Below, one piece after another: positions 16,472 to 24,164 of a DNA stretch of 64,000 nucleotides (the first letter of the stretch is position 1; every line of letters begins with the position of its first letter). The notes under the pieces are model-generated. The model did not search any database and was not told the origin of the DNA. It saw only the letters and a list, made by a program, of their open reading frames with translations. Source of the stretch: Nocardia salmonicida NBRC 13393 (lineage in GTDB: Bacteria > Actinomycetota > Actinomycetes > Mycobacteriales > Mycobacteriaceae). Both the position numbers and the translations under genes were made by a program. The stretch lies in assembly GCF_001613085.1 (NCBI RefSeq), contig NZ_BDBR01000017.1, positions 1-64,000 on the forward strand, given 5' to 3'.

Positions 16472-17545
16472 ATGAAATCAGTATCGAAATCGGTAGCGCT
16501 CTTGATGGCGCTCTTCATGATTCCGGTGCTGGTTGTCGCGATATTCATCGACAGCGACCGGGACAATCCGAGTTTCGCTCAAGGAAAACTTGCGACCGGC
16601 ACTGTTCCACCCGAATTCGAGGCGTGGGTCATCCGGGCGGGCACTCTGTGCGAGGAGATCTCGGCCCCGCTCATCGCCGCCCAGATCGAGCAGGAATCGG
16701 GTTGGAACCCCAACGCGGTCTCCCCGGCCGGCGCCCAGGGCCTGTCGCAGTTCATGCCCTACACCTGGCCGTCCTATGGCGTCGATGCCGACGGCAACGG
16801 CGTGATCTCTGCCTTCGATCCGGCCGACGCGATCATGGCGCAGGCGAAATTCGACTGCGACACCGTCGCGCAGGCCAAGCAGGACCTGGCCAGCGGACGG
16901 ATCAAGGGCGACCTGATCGACATCGTGCTCGCCGCCTACAACTGCGGGTATGGCTGTGTGATATCCGCTGGCGGGCCCCAGATCGTCAATGGGGAGACGG
17001 AGGGATACGCGCCTGGGGTCAAAGCCAAGATGGCCAAATACACCCAGTTCGGCACCGTCGAACTCACCCATTGCAGTCAGTTCCGCCCCGGCGCAGTCTT
17101 CGGCACGAACGTGGCCGCCGCGGCACTGTGCTGGCTGGGCACACCGTATGCGTGGGGCGGCGGCACTCTCGACGGGCCGTCACAGGGAATTCGAGACGGC
17201 GGCGTCGCCGATTCATTCGGCGACTACGAGAAAGTCGGCTTCGACTGCTCAGGGCTTGTCCTGTACGCCGTGGGGCAAGCGAGCGGCAAATCTATTCAAC
17301 TTCCCCACTACACCACCTCCATCCTCAATGACACACGCGGCCACCCCGTGGACGAGGACGACATCCAGCCGGGCGACATCGTTTTTCCGAGCGGCGAAAA
17401 TCCGCAACATGTCGCCATCGCGCTCGGCGGCGGACAAATGGTCGAAGCCCCCCAATCAGGTGATCAGGTGAAAATCTCCCCCTTATCGAATTTGGGGCCA
17501 GGAATCGAAATCAGACGAGTCGGAGCAGGAATCCAAAGACAATGA
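16472..17545 (+). CDS. lytic transglycosylase / NlpC-P60 bifunctional wall hydrolase
   Basis: The 357-residue exported enzyme has an N-terminal membrane anchor (8-26), a lytic transglycosylase (SLT) domain (about 55-190) with E75 in IEQESGWNP and the SQFMP motif, and a C-terminal NlpC/P60 domain (about 205-345) with catalytic C259 (FDCSGL) and H313 (PQHVAIALGG). This two-domain layout equals the VirB1-like hydrolases of Gram-positive type IV systems (Tn916 Orf14, pCW3 TcpG type), which open peptidoglycan for the channel. AAGGAGG, 9 nt before the ATG, fixes this start over an in-frame ATG 26 codons upstream. The stop overlaps the next ATG. Confidence 0.9.
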   Translation: MKSVSKSVALLMALFMIPVLVVAIFIDSDRDNPSFAQGKLATGTVPPEFEAWVIRAGTLCEEISAPLIAAQIEQESGWNPNAVSPAGAQGLSQFMPYTWPSYGVDADGNGVISAFDPADAIMAQAKFDCDTVAQAKQDLASGRIKGDLIDIVLAAYNCGYGCVISAGGPQIVNGETEGYAPGVKAKMAKYTQFGTVELTHCSQFRPGAVFGTNVAAAALCWLGTPYAWGGGTLDGPSQGIRDGGVADSFGDYEKVGFDCSGLVLYAVGQASGKSIQLPHYTTSILNDTRGHPVDEDDIQPGDIVFPSGENPQHVAIALGGGQMVEAPQSGDQVKISPLSNLGPGIEIRRVGAGIQRQ

Positions 17546-18177
17546 TGCCGAAAATTACTTGGACGATGCAGGCTGTCGCATTGGCCGGGGCGGCGCTGGC
17601 AGTGGCGGCATGCTCCACGGGCCAGGCTAACCACAACGCGCCGACAACCACCCCGACACCGACGACTCCGGTCGCGACCCCGACCGAAACCACCTCGCGA
17701 GTTCCGGTAAGGCCGCCCTCGACACCGCTGGCGGTTCCGACCGCACTTCCCGTCGAGGTCGGCCCCGTCGAAGATACCGACGTCGATGCGGTCGCGGTCG
17801 CCGTGGCGCGGATCTGGTACGGGTGGGACACCACCCGCGATCTGTCTCCGCACGACGCCAAGCTGCGCGCGGCCCCGTTGCTCGAACCCCGGCTCACACA
17901 GCTGCTGCGCGACTATCCACCGATATCTGGCCCGGGAGCAGACTGGCTCGACCTGACCGCACATTCAGCGGTACTGAGCGTGCCCGCTGGCGGCGTGCGC
18001 CCCGGCGCGGAGGTCGGCGCGCCCGCCGACACCGCGATCTCCGCGACGCGACTACTCGAAGTCACCCAGAGGGTGAGCACCTCGAACGGGCCCCTTCCGG
18101 AGCGTCACTTGGTGGTCGGGCTCGCGCTGGTCAAGGTCGACGCCGGTTGGCGCGTGTCCCAGGTGGGCGCGCGATGA
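17542..18177 (+). CDS. putative conjugation lipoprotein
   Basis: The 211-residue protein has a lipoprotein signal with lipobox LAVAAC (C24), a Thr/Pro-rich linker (30-70) and a folded C-terminal part (about 80-210; VDAVAVAVARIWYGWDT ... HLVVGLALVKVDAGWRVSQVGAR). The C-terminal beta-rich pattern resembles a VirB8/NTF2-like or TcpC-like fold, but this is a guess. It is coupled to neighbours at both ends. It probably sits on the outer face of the membrane as part of the channel scaffold. Confidence 0.7.
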   Translation: MMPKITWTMQAVALAGAALAVAACSTGQANHNAPTTTPTPTTPVATPTETTSRVPVRPPSTPLAVPTALPVEVGPVEDTDVDAVAVAVARIWYGWDTTRDLSPHDAKLRAAPLLEPRLTQLLRDYPPISGPGADWLDLTAHSAVLSVPAGGVRPGAEVGAPADTAISATRLLEVTQRVSTSNGPLPERHLVVGLALVKVDAGWRVSQVGAR

Positions 18178-18716
18178 GCGCGCGACCGCGGCGCCCGGTG
18201 GTCGGTGGAATCGCCGGTGGCGTCGGCACGACCACGGTGGCGCATCTGCTCGACGGCATCGATGTCGGCGTCGTCGAAGCCAACGGCACCCAGGCCGTTG
18301 ACGTCCTGGTGACCCGCGCGACCGCCGTCACGGTGAGCTGGGCCATCGCCACCGCCCAGCAGATGCCCATGCGCCCGGTCCTGGTCGTCGTCGCCGACAG
18401 CGAGGGTCGCTGGCCTTCGGTTGTCCGGCGCCGACTGAAGATGGCCGCCACCAATCTGAATACCCCGGTGCTGCGGCTCGGCTGGTTTTCACCGCTGGCC
18501 GCCAGTGACAACCCCTGGGACCTGCTGTCCACCGGCGTCTTCGACGCCGACCGCAAGACGTATCGGTGGGCCGAACCCGCCCGCAAGTTCCGCGACGAGC
18601 TGGTTCAGGCGGTGCGCACCGCCATTGATCGCGAAACCCCCACCACCACAGCCACCTCCGAGCCGTCCCCCATCGACGAGGACGAGCACGAGCGTCCCGT
18701 CCTGCGGGTGTCTTGA
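18174..18716 (+). CDS. P-loop-like transfer protein of unknown function
   Basis: The 180-residue protein opens with GGIAGGVGTTTVAHLL, which resembles the ParA/MinD-type nucleotide-binding loop but has GTTT in place of GKTT. The segment VRPVLVVVADSEGRWP fits an internal Rossmann strand. The C-terminus is acidic (IDEDEHERP). No membrane segment. The ATG overlaps the lipoprotein stop. It may be a degenerate ParA-like ATPase or a structural protein that kept the fold. The missing Walker Lys makes ATP hydrolysis doubtful. Confidence 0.6.
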   Translation: MSARPRRPVVGGIAGGVGTTTVAHLLDGIDVGVVEANGTQAVDVLVTRATAVTVSWAIATAQQMPMRPVLVVVADSEGRWPSVVRRRLKMAATNLNTPVLRLGWFSPLAASDNPWDLLSTGVFDADRKTYRWAEPARKFRDELVQAVRTAIDRETPTTTATSEPSPIDEDEHERPVLRVS

Positions 18717-18739
18717 CCCATCACGAGAAGGAAATCCCC

Positions 18740-19027
18740 ATGTCCACATTGCTACTGGCCGCCGACTGGTTGGCGCAAGTCCCCAATCCACCCGCGAAGG
18801 AACTGCCCGGCGAATTGGGCAATCGCGTCAACGACACGCTCGGCTACGCCAAATCCCTCTGCTACGCACTGGCTTTCGCCGGACTGCTCGCGGTGGCCGG
18901 AATGTTGTTCGTCGGCCAGCGCGGTCGCAGCGACGCCGCCAAGAACGCTCTCGGACACCTGCCGATGGTAATCCTCGGCATCGTCATCACCGGCGGCGCG
19001 GGCGGCATCATCGAGGCGTTTCGGTGA
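18740..19027 (+). CDS. small two-TM protein, VirB2/TrbC-like
   Basis: At 95 residues, the protein has a short N-terminal amphipathic region and two hydrophobic helices (about 36-57 and 70-90), joined by the polar loop GQRGRSDAAKNALGH. This matches pilin-like VirB2/TrbC or Gram-positive PrgH-type channel subunits. GAGAAGGA precedes the ATG, which is preferred to an ATG nine codons upstream. Its loop (G.RGRS..AK.AL..LP.V) recurs in the next protein, showing that the two are paralogues. Confidence 0.65.
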   Translation: MSTLLLAADWLAQVPNPPAKELPGELGNRVNDTLGYAKSLCYALAFAGLLAVAGMLFVGQRGRSDAAKNALGHLPMVILGIVITGGAGGIIEAFR

Positions 19028-19470
19028 AATTGGCGCTCTTGGCGTTCGCGCTCACCGCGACCCTGATCACTGTGGGTGCCGGAGTCGTACACGCTCAGCC
19101 GCCGACAACCACACCGGCCCCGCCGACCAGTCAGCAGCTCAGTCCCCAGAGTCCGGGTGGCGGCGGCACCGGAGAGCAGATTCCCATCCGCGACCCCACC
19201 ACCGGCGGCGTGCAATGGGACCGATTCGGTGGAGATCCCGCCGACGCTCCCGAGGACCTGGATTCCTTCATCGCCGACTCGCTCGGCTGGATGCGCACCC
19301 TCGCCCTCGCCTGCGCGGTCGGCGGCGTGCTGATCACCGCCGCGGTGCTGATGGTGGGGATACGCGGGCGCTCCGAGCAAGCCAAGAAGGCCCTGCACTC
19401 GCTGCCGGTCGTGCTCGTCGCCACCGTCCTGTCCGGGTCGGCCTACACCGTCATCAACGCATTTCTTTGA
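19024..19470 (+). CDS. exported two-TM protein, paralogue of the preceding pilin-like gene
   Basis: The GTG start overlaps the previous stop. The 148-residue product has a signal peptide (1-25, ending VHAQ), a Pro/Gln-rich linker, then two hydrophobic helices (about 91-112 and 126-145) around the loop GIRGRSEQAKKALHSLP. The same loop in the preceding protein marks a duplication in which this copy gained an exported linker. It is a likely channel subunit. Confidence 0.65.
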   Translation: MKLALLAFALTATLITVGAGVVHAQPPTTTPAPPTSQQLSPQSPGGGGTGEQIPIRDPTTGGVQWDRFGGDPADAPEDLDSFIADSLGWMRTLALACAVGGVLITAAVLMVGIRGRSEQAKKALHSLPVVLVATVLSGSAYTVINAFL

Positions 19471-19486
19471 AAGAGATTGAGCACCA

Positions 19487-20239
19487 ATGTCTTTGACTAC
19501 TTCCGAGTTCCGCGACACCGCTGGCTTGGCGAAAGCGCGCCGCGCGTATCTGATCGGGTCGATCAGCGCGGCGGCACTCGCCGTTGTCGGCGCGCTCGCC
19601 CTTGTCGGCGTGGGCTTCCACGGCGAGACCGATGCCCCAGGCGACGCAATCGCAACAGCCGCGCCGACCGTGATGACAACCGCCGCGAAGGGTTCGCTGG
19701 TCCCCCCGATCCCCGTCACCCACTCCCCTGCCGACCCGGACTGGCTGACCGCCTCGCCCCAGGGGCTGTCTTGGCAGCGCGTCGACGGCGTGCCACTGCC
19801 GTTCACCGGGTCGGATGGGCCCTCCCGCATCGACGGGGCGGTCGCGACCGGTTACGCCCGCACCCCGCAAGGCGCGACCGTCGCGGCACTGCAGATCGGC
19901 ATGCGACTTCTCTACTCCCCCGATTTCGCCCGCGTCCTCGACATCCAGACCGCGATCTCGGCCGCCGACCGTACCCAGATCCTCACCGCCCGTATCAGCC
20001 AGCCTCGGCTGGACCCTGCCGCCGTGCAGGCCAGCACTGTGCAGCCCGCCGGCTTCAAGGTCGGCGGCTACACCGGCGACGCCGCAACCATCTATTACGC
20101 CTACCCCCGCGCCTCCGGCTCCTACCGAATCACCCGTCAAGCGGTGGTGTGGCGCGACGGCGATTGGCGCTACAGCAACGAGCTGAGCGCCCCGGCCCTG
20201 CCAGAAACGGCAGACCTGACCGGATTCACCCCGCTGTAG
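19487..20239 (+). CDS. single-TM transfer protein, DUF8175-like (copy 1)
   Basis: The 250-residue protein has one N-terminal TM (about 20-43), a linker, and an extracytoplasmic domain (about 88-250) with WQRVDGVPLPF, SDGPSRIDG, GYARTPQGATVAALQI, and the C-terminal VVWRDGDWRYSNE...LTGFTPL. It is a clear paralogue of the next gene. The bitopic layout and extracytoplasmic domain resemble VirB8/TcpC-type scaffold proteins of Gram-positive conjugation systems (inference). Confidence 0.7.
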   Translation: MSLTTSEFRDTAGLAKARRAYLIGSISAAALAVVGALALVGVGFHGETDAPGDAIATAAPTVMTTAAKGSLVPPIPVTHSPADPDWLTASPQGLSWQRVDGVPLPFTGSDGPSRIDGAVATGYARTPQGATVAALQIGMRLLYSPDFARVLDIQTAISAADRTQILTARISQPRLDPAAVQASTVQPAGFKVGGYTGDAATIYYAYPRASGSYRITRQAVVWRDGDWRYSNELSAPALPETADLTGFTPL

Positions 20240-20252
20240 CAAGGAAACCCTG

Positions 20253-20942
20253 ATGTTCACCACCCGAGAATTCGCCGAACACCCCGCACCCCGCGACCCA
20301 CGCCCGCGACGGCGCTGGTTGCCGGTGGCCGTCGCCGCCGTACTGGTCGCAGTCGCCGCAATCATCGCGGTCGCCGTAATACGCGACCAGCCAAACGATT
20401 TCGCGACACCACTCGCGCCAGACGCACTCACCACCACGACACCACCACGCGAGCTGGACTGGAAGTTGATCAATGGCGTCCGCCTGCCCTTCGGCGCGGA
20501 CGGGCCCACCGAGATCGATGGTCCGCGCGCCCACGGCTACACCCACACCCCGCAGGGCGCACTCGTCGCAGCGTGGCAGATCGCCACACGGGTTCTGACC
20601 GACACCCGCTACGAGCAGTTACTCGGTACCCAGGTGCGCGCCGACCTCGGCCAGCAACAGCAGGCACGCAACGCGGTCACCCAGACCCGCAATCTGTCCG
20701 CCGAAGAGTTCGAAGCAGCCTTCCGTCAGCCGGTCGCCTTCCAATTCGCCACCTACACACCGATGTTCGCGCGGATCTACTTCGCAGTGCCGTCCAACAA
20801 GGGTGGTTATGACTTCGTGCGCCGCGCCACACTCTGGGACGGCACCGACTGGGTCTACCAGGTCGATTCGGGCCTCCCCGAACTGCCGAACTCGACGGGC
20901 CTAACAGGGTTCACGACCTTCCATGACAGGGCAGGGCGATGA
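20253..20942 (+). CDS. single-TM transfer protein, DUF8175-like (copy 2)
   Basis: The 229-residue paralogue of the previous gene has one TM at about 25-47 and the same extracytoplasmic signature: LINGVRLPFGADGPTEIDG, HGYTHTPQGALVAAWQI, ATLWDGTDWVYQV and LTGFTTF at the end. Copies that diverged this far suggest a hetero-oligomer. AAGGAAAC precedes the ATG. Its stop overlaps the start of the VirB6-like gene (ATGA). Confidence 0.7.
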   Translation: MFTTREFAEHPAPRDPRPRRRWLPVAVAAVLVAVAAIIAVAVIRDQPNDFATPLAPDALTTTTPPRELDWKLINGVRLPFGADGPTEIDGPRAHGYTHTPQGALVAAWQIATRVLTDTRYEQLLGTQVRADLGQQQQARNAVTQTRNLSAEEFEAAFRQPVAFQFATYTPMFARIYFAVPSNKGGYDFVRRATLWDGTDWVYQVDSGLPELPNSTGLTGFTTFHDRAGR

Positions 20943-22597
20943 GCACGAACACCTGGTCGATTCTGCGGCCCATAGCGCTCGTGGGAATGCTGCTGGCGCT
21001 GATGATGGGCCCAGCGGCATTGGTCTCGGCCGAGCCGCCGCCACCGAACATGCCACAGAAACTCTCCGAACTCAGCTCCGAGCAGAAGAGCTGGCGCGAC
21101 ACCGACGGCGTGATCTGGTGCTCGCAGCACCCCCAGTTCCCTGGATGCGAGAACAAACCCGACACCGGTTACCTCTACCCGAACGACGACACCGCGTTCC
21201 GAGCTCAAATCAACAACGGCGCAACACAAACCACGATCGACCTGAACCCGGGCAGGGTCGCCGACAACACGATCGGCAAGGCGGTGGACTCGGCGTTCGG
21301 TAAGGCTGCCGAATCCATCGGAAAGTTCAGCGGTGACCTGCTGGTCGAGTCGATGACCTGGTGGATCGGTACCGACTCGATCAGCCTGTCCTATGCGGGC
21401 GTGATGGCGGACAAGGCACCGGTCCAGAAAGTCGTGTTCTTCATCATGATGGCCGGAATCCTCACCGGCTCCATGGTGATGATGGTGACCCGCCGCACCG
21501 AACCAGGCGCACAAATCCTGCTCGGCGGAGTCAAATACATCGTCATCTCCTCGATGGCGCTGATCGTGCTCTCCGGCGCGATCCACGCCGGAGACGACTT
21601 CGCCCACCAGATCATCGACACCGACGCCAACCAGTTCGGCCAACGAGTCCAAGCCATGCTGGGCACCTCCACCATCGGCAATCCAGGCGGCGTGCTACTG
21701 CTGGGCATCGTCGCCTTCCTCCTCGGCGCGATCCAGTGGGTGATGGGCTTCATCCGCCAAGCTGGAGTCGTCGTCTTGTACAACCTCATTCTCTTCGCGG
21801 CTGCTGGACAGCTCACCACGTGGGGCCGGAATTGGTTCCCCCGCATCGCCGCGACCTGTGTGGCGCTGGTGCTCTACAAGCCCATGGCCGCCTACATATA
21901 CAGCCTCGGCTTCGGGCTCATCGGCCAGGAACAGTCACTGACCACTCTGGTCACCGGCCTGATGGTGGTCGCGCTCGCGGTGATCGCCTTACCCGCACTG
22001 CTGAAGTTCTTCGACTTCATGGGCATGAATGTGAGCGGAGGTTCCGGTGCACTCGGCCTCGCGGTGGGCGGGCTGGCGGGCGGCGCGCTCGGTGCTGCCG
22101 CAGCCATGGGCGGGAACGGTTCGGGTTCTTCCTCTGGTGGGGATGGATTCGCCAGCTTCATGTCCGCGACCGGTCCCGGCGGAGGCGAACCCGACCCGTC
22201 ACCGGGCAATGGGGGCACCTCGGCGCTGACTGCTGGTGGTGGACAGGCCCAGTTGGAATCCGGGTCTTCGCCCAAGGCCCTCGGCACTGGCAGTTCCGGG
22301 CTCGAACTCGAAGCCGGCCCGAGCTCGCAGCCAGAGAATCCCGACGCCTCTGGCACACCCGCCGCACCCAACGGCAGCGGCGGAAGCGGCATCGACGTCG
22401 CCGGTGCCACCGATGCCGGTGGAGCCGTTGCGGCCGGGGGCGGTTCCTCCGCTGCCGCAGGAGCGGGCGCGGCTGCTACCGGCGGAGCCTCCATGGCGAT
22501 CCAAGCAGGGCTCTCAGCGGCGAGTTCGGCCGCTGAAGCCGCCGACGATGTCGGCTCGGAAATGACCGGCGACGACCTCGGACCGGAGCGGCCATGA
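20939..22597 (+). CDS. VirB6/TrbL-like polytopic channel protein
   Basis: This 552-residue protein has a signal peptide (1-31), a polar N-terminal region with two Cys (WCSQHPQFPGC), about six TM helices between 155 and 360, and a Gly/Ser/Ala-rich C-terminal tail of about 180 residues. The layout is that of Gram-positive VirB6-like proteins, the membrane core of the type IV channel. Its stop overlaps a tiny ORF that couples it to the SCO6880-like gene. Confidence 0.75.
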   Translation: MSTNTWSILRPIALVGMLLALMMGPAALVSAEPPPPNMPQKLSELSSEQKSWRDTDGVIWCSQHPQFPGCENKPDTGYLYPNDDTAFRAQINNGATQTTIDLNPGRVADNTIGKAVDSAFGKAAESIGKFSGDLLVESMTWWIGTDSISLSYAGVMADKAPVQKVVFFIMMAGILTGSMVMMVTRRTEPGAQILLGGVKYIVISSMALIVLSGAIHAGDDFAHQIIDTDANQFGQRVQAMLGTSTIGNPGGVLLLGIVAFLLGAIQWVMGFIRQAGVVVLYNLILFAAAGQLTTWGRNWFPRIAATCVALVLYKPMAAYIYSLGFGLIGQEQSLTTLVTGLMVVALAVIALPALLKFFDFMGMNVSGGSGALGLAVGGLAGGALGAAAAMGGNGSGSSSGGDGFASFMSATGPGGGEPDPSPGNGGTSALTAGGGQAQLESGSSPKALGTGSSGLELEAGPSSQPENPDASGTPAAPNGSGGSGIDVAGATDAGGAVAAGGGSSAAAGAGAAATGGASMAIQAGLSAASSAAEAADDVGSEMTGDDLGPERP

Positions 22598-22674
22598 GCA
22601 CCAACACATCTCACCCGATCAGCACACATCAGCACGCCGCACGACAGGCGGCACACGTTAGGGACACACAATGA
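22594..22674 (+). CDS. 26-residue coupling ORF
   Basis: The ATG overlaps the stop of the VirB6-like gene, and its own stop overlaps the ATG of the SCO6880-like gene, so it forms a perfect ATGA-ATGA bridge. The product is polar and His/Thr/Ala-rich (starts MSTNTSHPIS) with no recognisable domain. Its first codons repeat the start of the upstream gene (MSTNT). It probably serves to keep ribosomes moving to the next cistron; a functional peptide is not excluded. Confidence 0.5.
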   Translation: MSTNTSHPISTHQHAARQAAHVRDTQ

Positions 22675-24164
22675 ACGACACACCCGGCTACAGCGGATTC
22701 CGCGAAGTCAAAGGCTTCGGGATGGGGCGTCTCGGAACCAGCGGCACGGCCATCATCCTGGCCACCGTGGTGGGACTCGCCTTCACCACGTTCATCGACC
22801 TGTTCCTGGCCTTCATCGGACTGTTCATCGCCATCCCCGTGCTGGCCCTGACGATCGTCCCGGTGGGCGACTCACAACGTACCGTCGTCGAGCACCTGAC
22901 CTGGAATGTGCGGGCGTGGTGGGGTAACCGGCACAACAGCGACGCCTACGCCGCCGACGTCCTCGAAGAGGTCCCGCGCGGGGAGAACCTGCCCGGCGTG
23001 CTGGCCCCGCTGATGCCGTTGACTGTCGAAGACGGTCGCGGCGGCACACAGTGCCTGATCTGGAACAGGCGCACCGGCATCCTGTCGGCGGTGTTGAAGG
23101 TGTCCCCGGTAGGTATCACCCTGGCCGACAGCGCCGACACCAACGCCTGGGTCCGCAATTTCGGCAGCTGGCTGGCCGATCTCGGGTTCACACCGATCAT
23201 CTCCTCGGTGGTTTTCACCTCGGAGTCCTCCCCGACCGGCGGCGTCGACCAGCGCGCCTACACCTTGGCTCGCATGGAGCGTGACGGCAAGAACGCTCCC
23301 GCACTGTCCAAGAAGATCATGGAGAAGGCCGTCAGCCAGTCACGCTCGACCACCGCCGACGTTCAGATGCGAGTCACGGTGAATTTCGATCTGTCCAAGG
23401 CATCGCCACAGCCCCAAACTCTCTCCGAAGGCGCGGCCGAGGTGGTGCGGTGGCTGCCCCGCATCGAATCCGCACTCGCCGCGGCCGGCGCGACGGTGAC
23501 CGACCGCGCATCCACCGAGTCAGTGATCCGCAACATCCGCGCCGCGTTCGACCCTGCTGTCCGGGTTTTCCTCTCCGACACCCCAGACGACGACGAACTG
23601 CTGGCCTGGACCGACGGAAGCGCTCTGCGTACCGAAACCACCAAGGACGTCTACTGCCACGACTCCGGCTATTCGGTGACCTGGGTGTTCAAGGGAATGC
23701 CCAGTAGCGTTGTGCGCCAACACATTCTGCTCAAAATGGTCAGCCCAGGAAAGTACTACCGGCGTTTCTCGCTCGTCTACCGGCCCTACAGCGCCGCGGC
23801 AGCCGCCGACATCGTCGAGCGCGAGATTCAGGGCGGCAAGCTCCGCCAGGTCTGGAACACCAAGACGAAGAAGGACGAGACCCAGCGTGAATACGACGAT
23901 CGTCTGCGCGCACGTAAGGCCGCGCAGGAGGAGTCGATGGGTGCGGGCCTCGGGCAATTCACGATGTATGTCACGACCACCGTGCGACGCGAGGAGACGC
24001 TGGCAGCTGCCTGCGCCGATGTCGAGGATCGAGTCAGCGCCACGAAACTGCGGTTCCGCCGGGCCCGTGGCGCCCAACCCGCCGCGTTCGCGTCCTCGCT
24101 CGGTTACGGCATCGAGCCGACCTCGGGACTCTCGCGCAGCGCCACGCAGAGGTGGCTGGCGTGA
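22671..24164 (+). CDS. SCO6880-family type IV secretion protein
   Basis: The 497-residue protein has two N-terminal TM helices (about 26-62) in a PrgI/VirB3-like segment and a large cytoplasmic domain equivalent to the N-terminal part of VirB4 (WNRRTGILSAVLKVSP; NFGSWLADLGF; FSLVYRPYSAAAAADIVEREI). This is the layout of actinobacterial SCO6880-family proteins, which pair with a separate ATPase. The separate ATPase is indeed encoded next, overlapping by 4 bp, so VirB3-VirB4 functions are split here in the order 3+4N, then 4C. Confidence 0.8.
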   Translation: MNDTPGYSGFREVKGFGMGRLGTSGTAIILATVVGLAFTTFIDLFLAFIGLFIAIPVLALTIVPVGDSQRTVVEHLTWNVRAWWGNRHNSDAYAADVLEEVPRGENLPGVLAPLMPLTVEDGRGGTQCLIWNRRTGILSAVLKVSPVGITLADSADTNAWVRNFGSWLADLGFTPIISSVVFTSESSPTGGVDQRAYTLARMERDGKNAPALSKKIMEKAVSQSRSTTADVQMRVTVNFDLSKASPQPQTLSEGAAEVVRWLPRIESALAAAGATVTDRASTESVIRNIRAAFDPAVRVFLSDTPDDDELLAWTDGSALRTETTKDVYCHDSGYSVTWVFKGMPSSVVRQHILLKMVSPGKYYRRFSLVYRPYSAAAAADIVEREIQGGKLRQVWNTKTKKDETQREYDDRLRARKAAQEESMGAGLGQFTMYVTTTVRREETLAAACADVEDRVSATKLRFRRARGAQPAAFASSLGYGIEPTSGLSRSATQRWLA

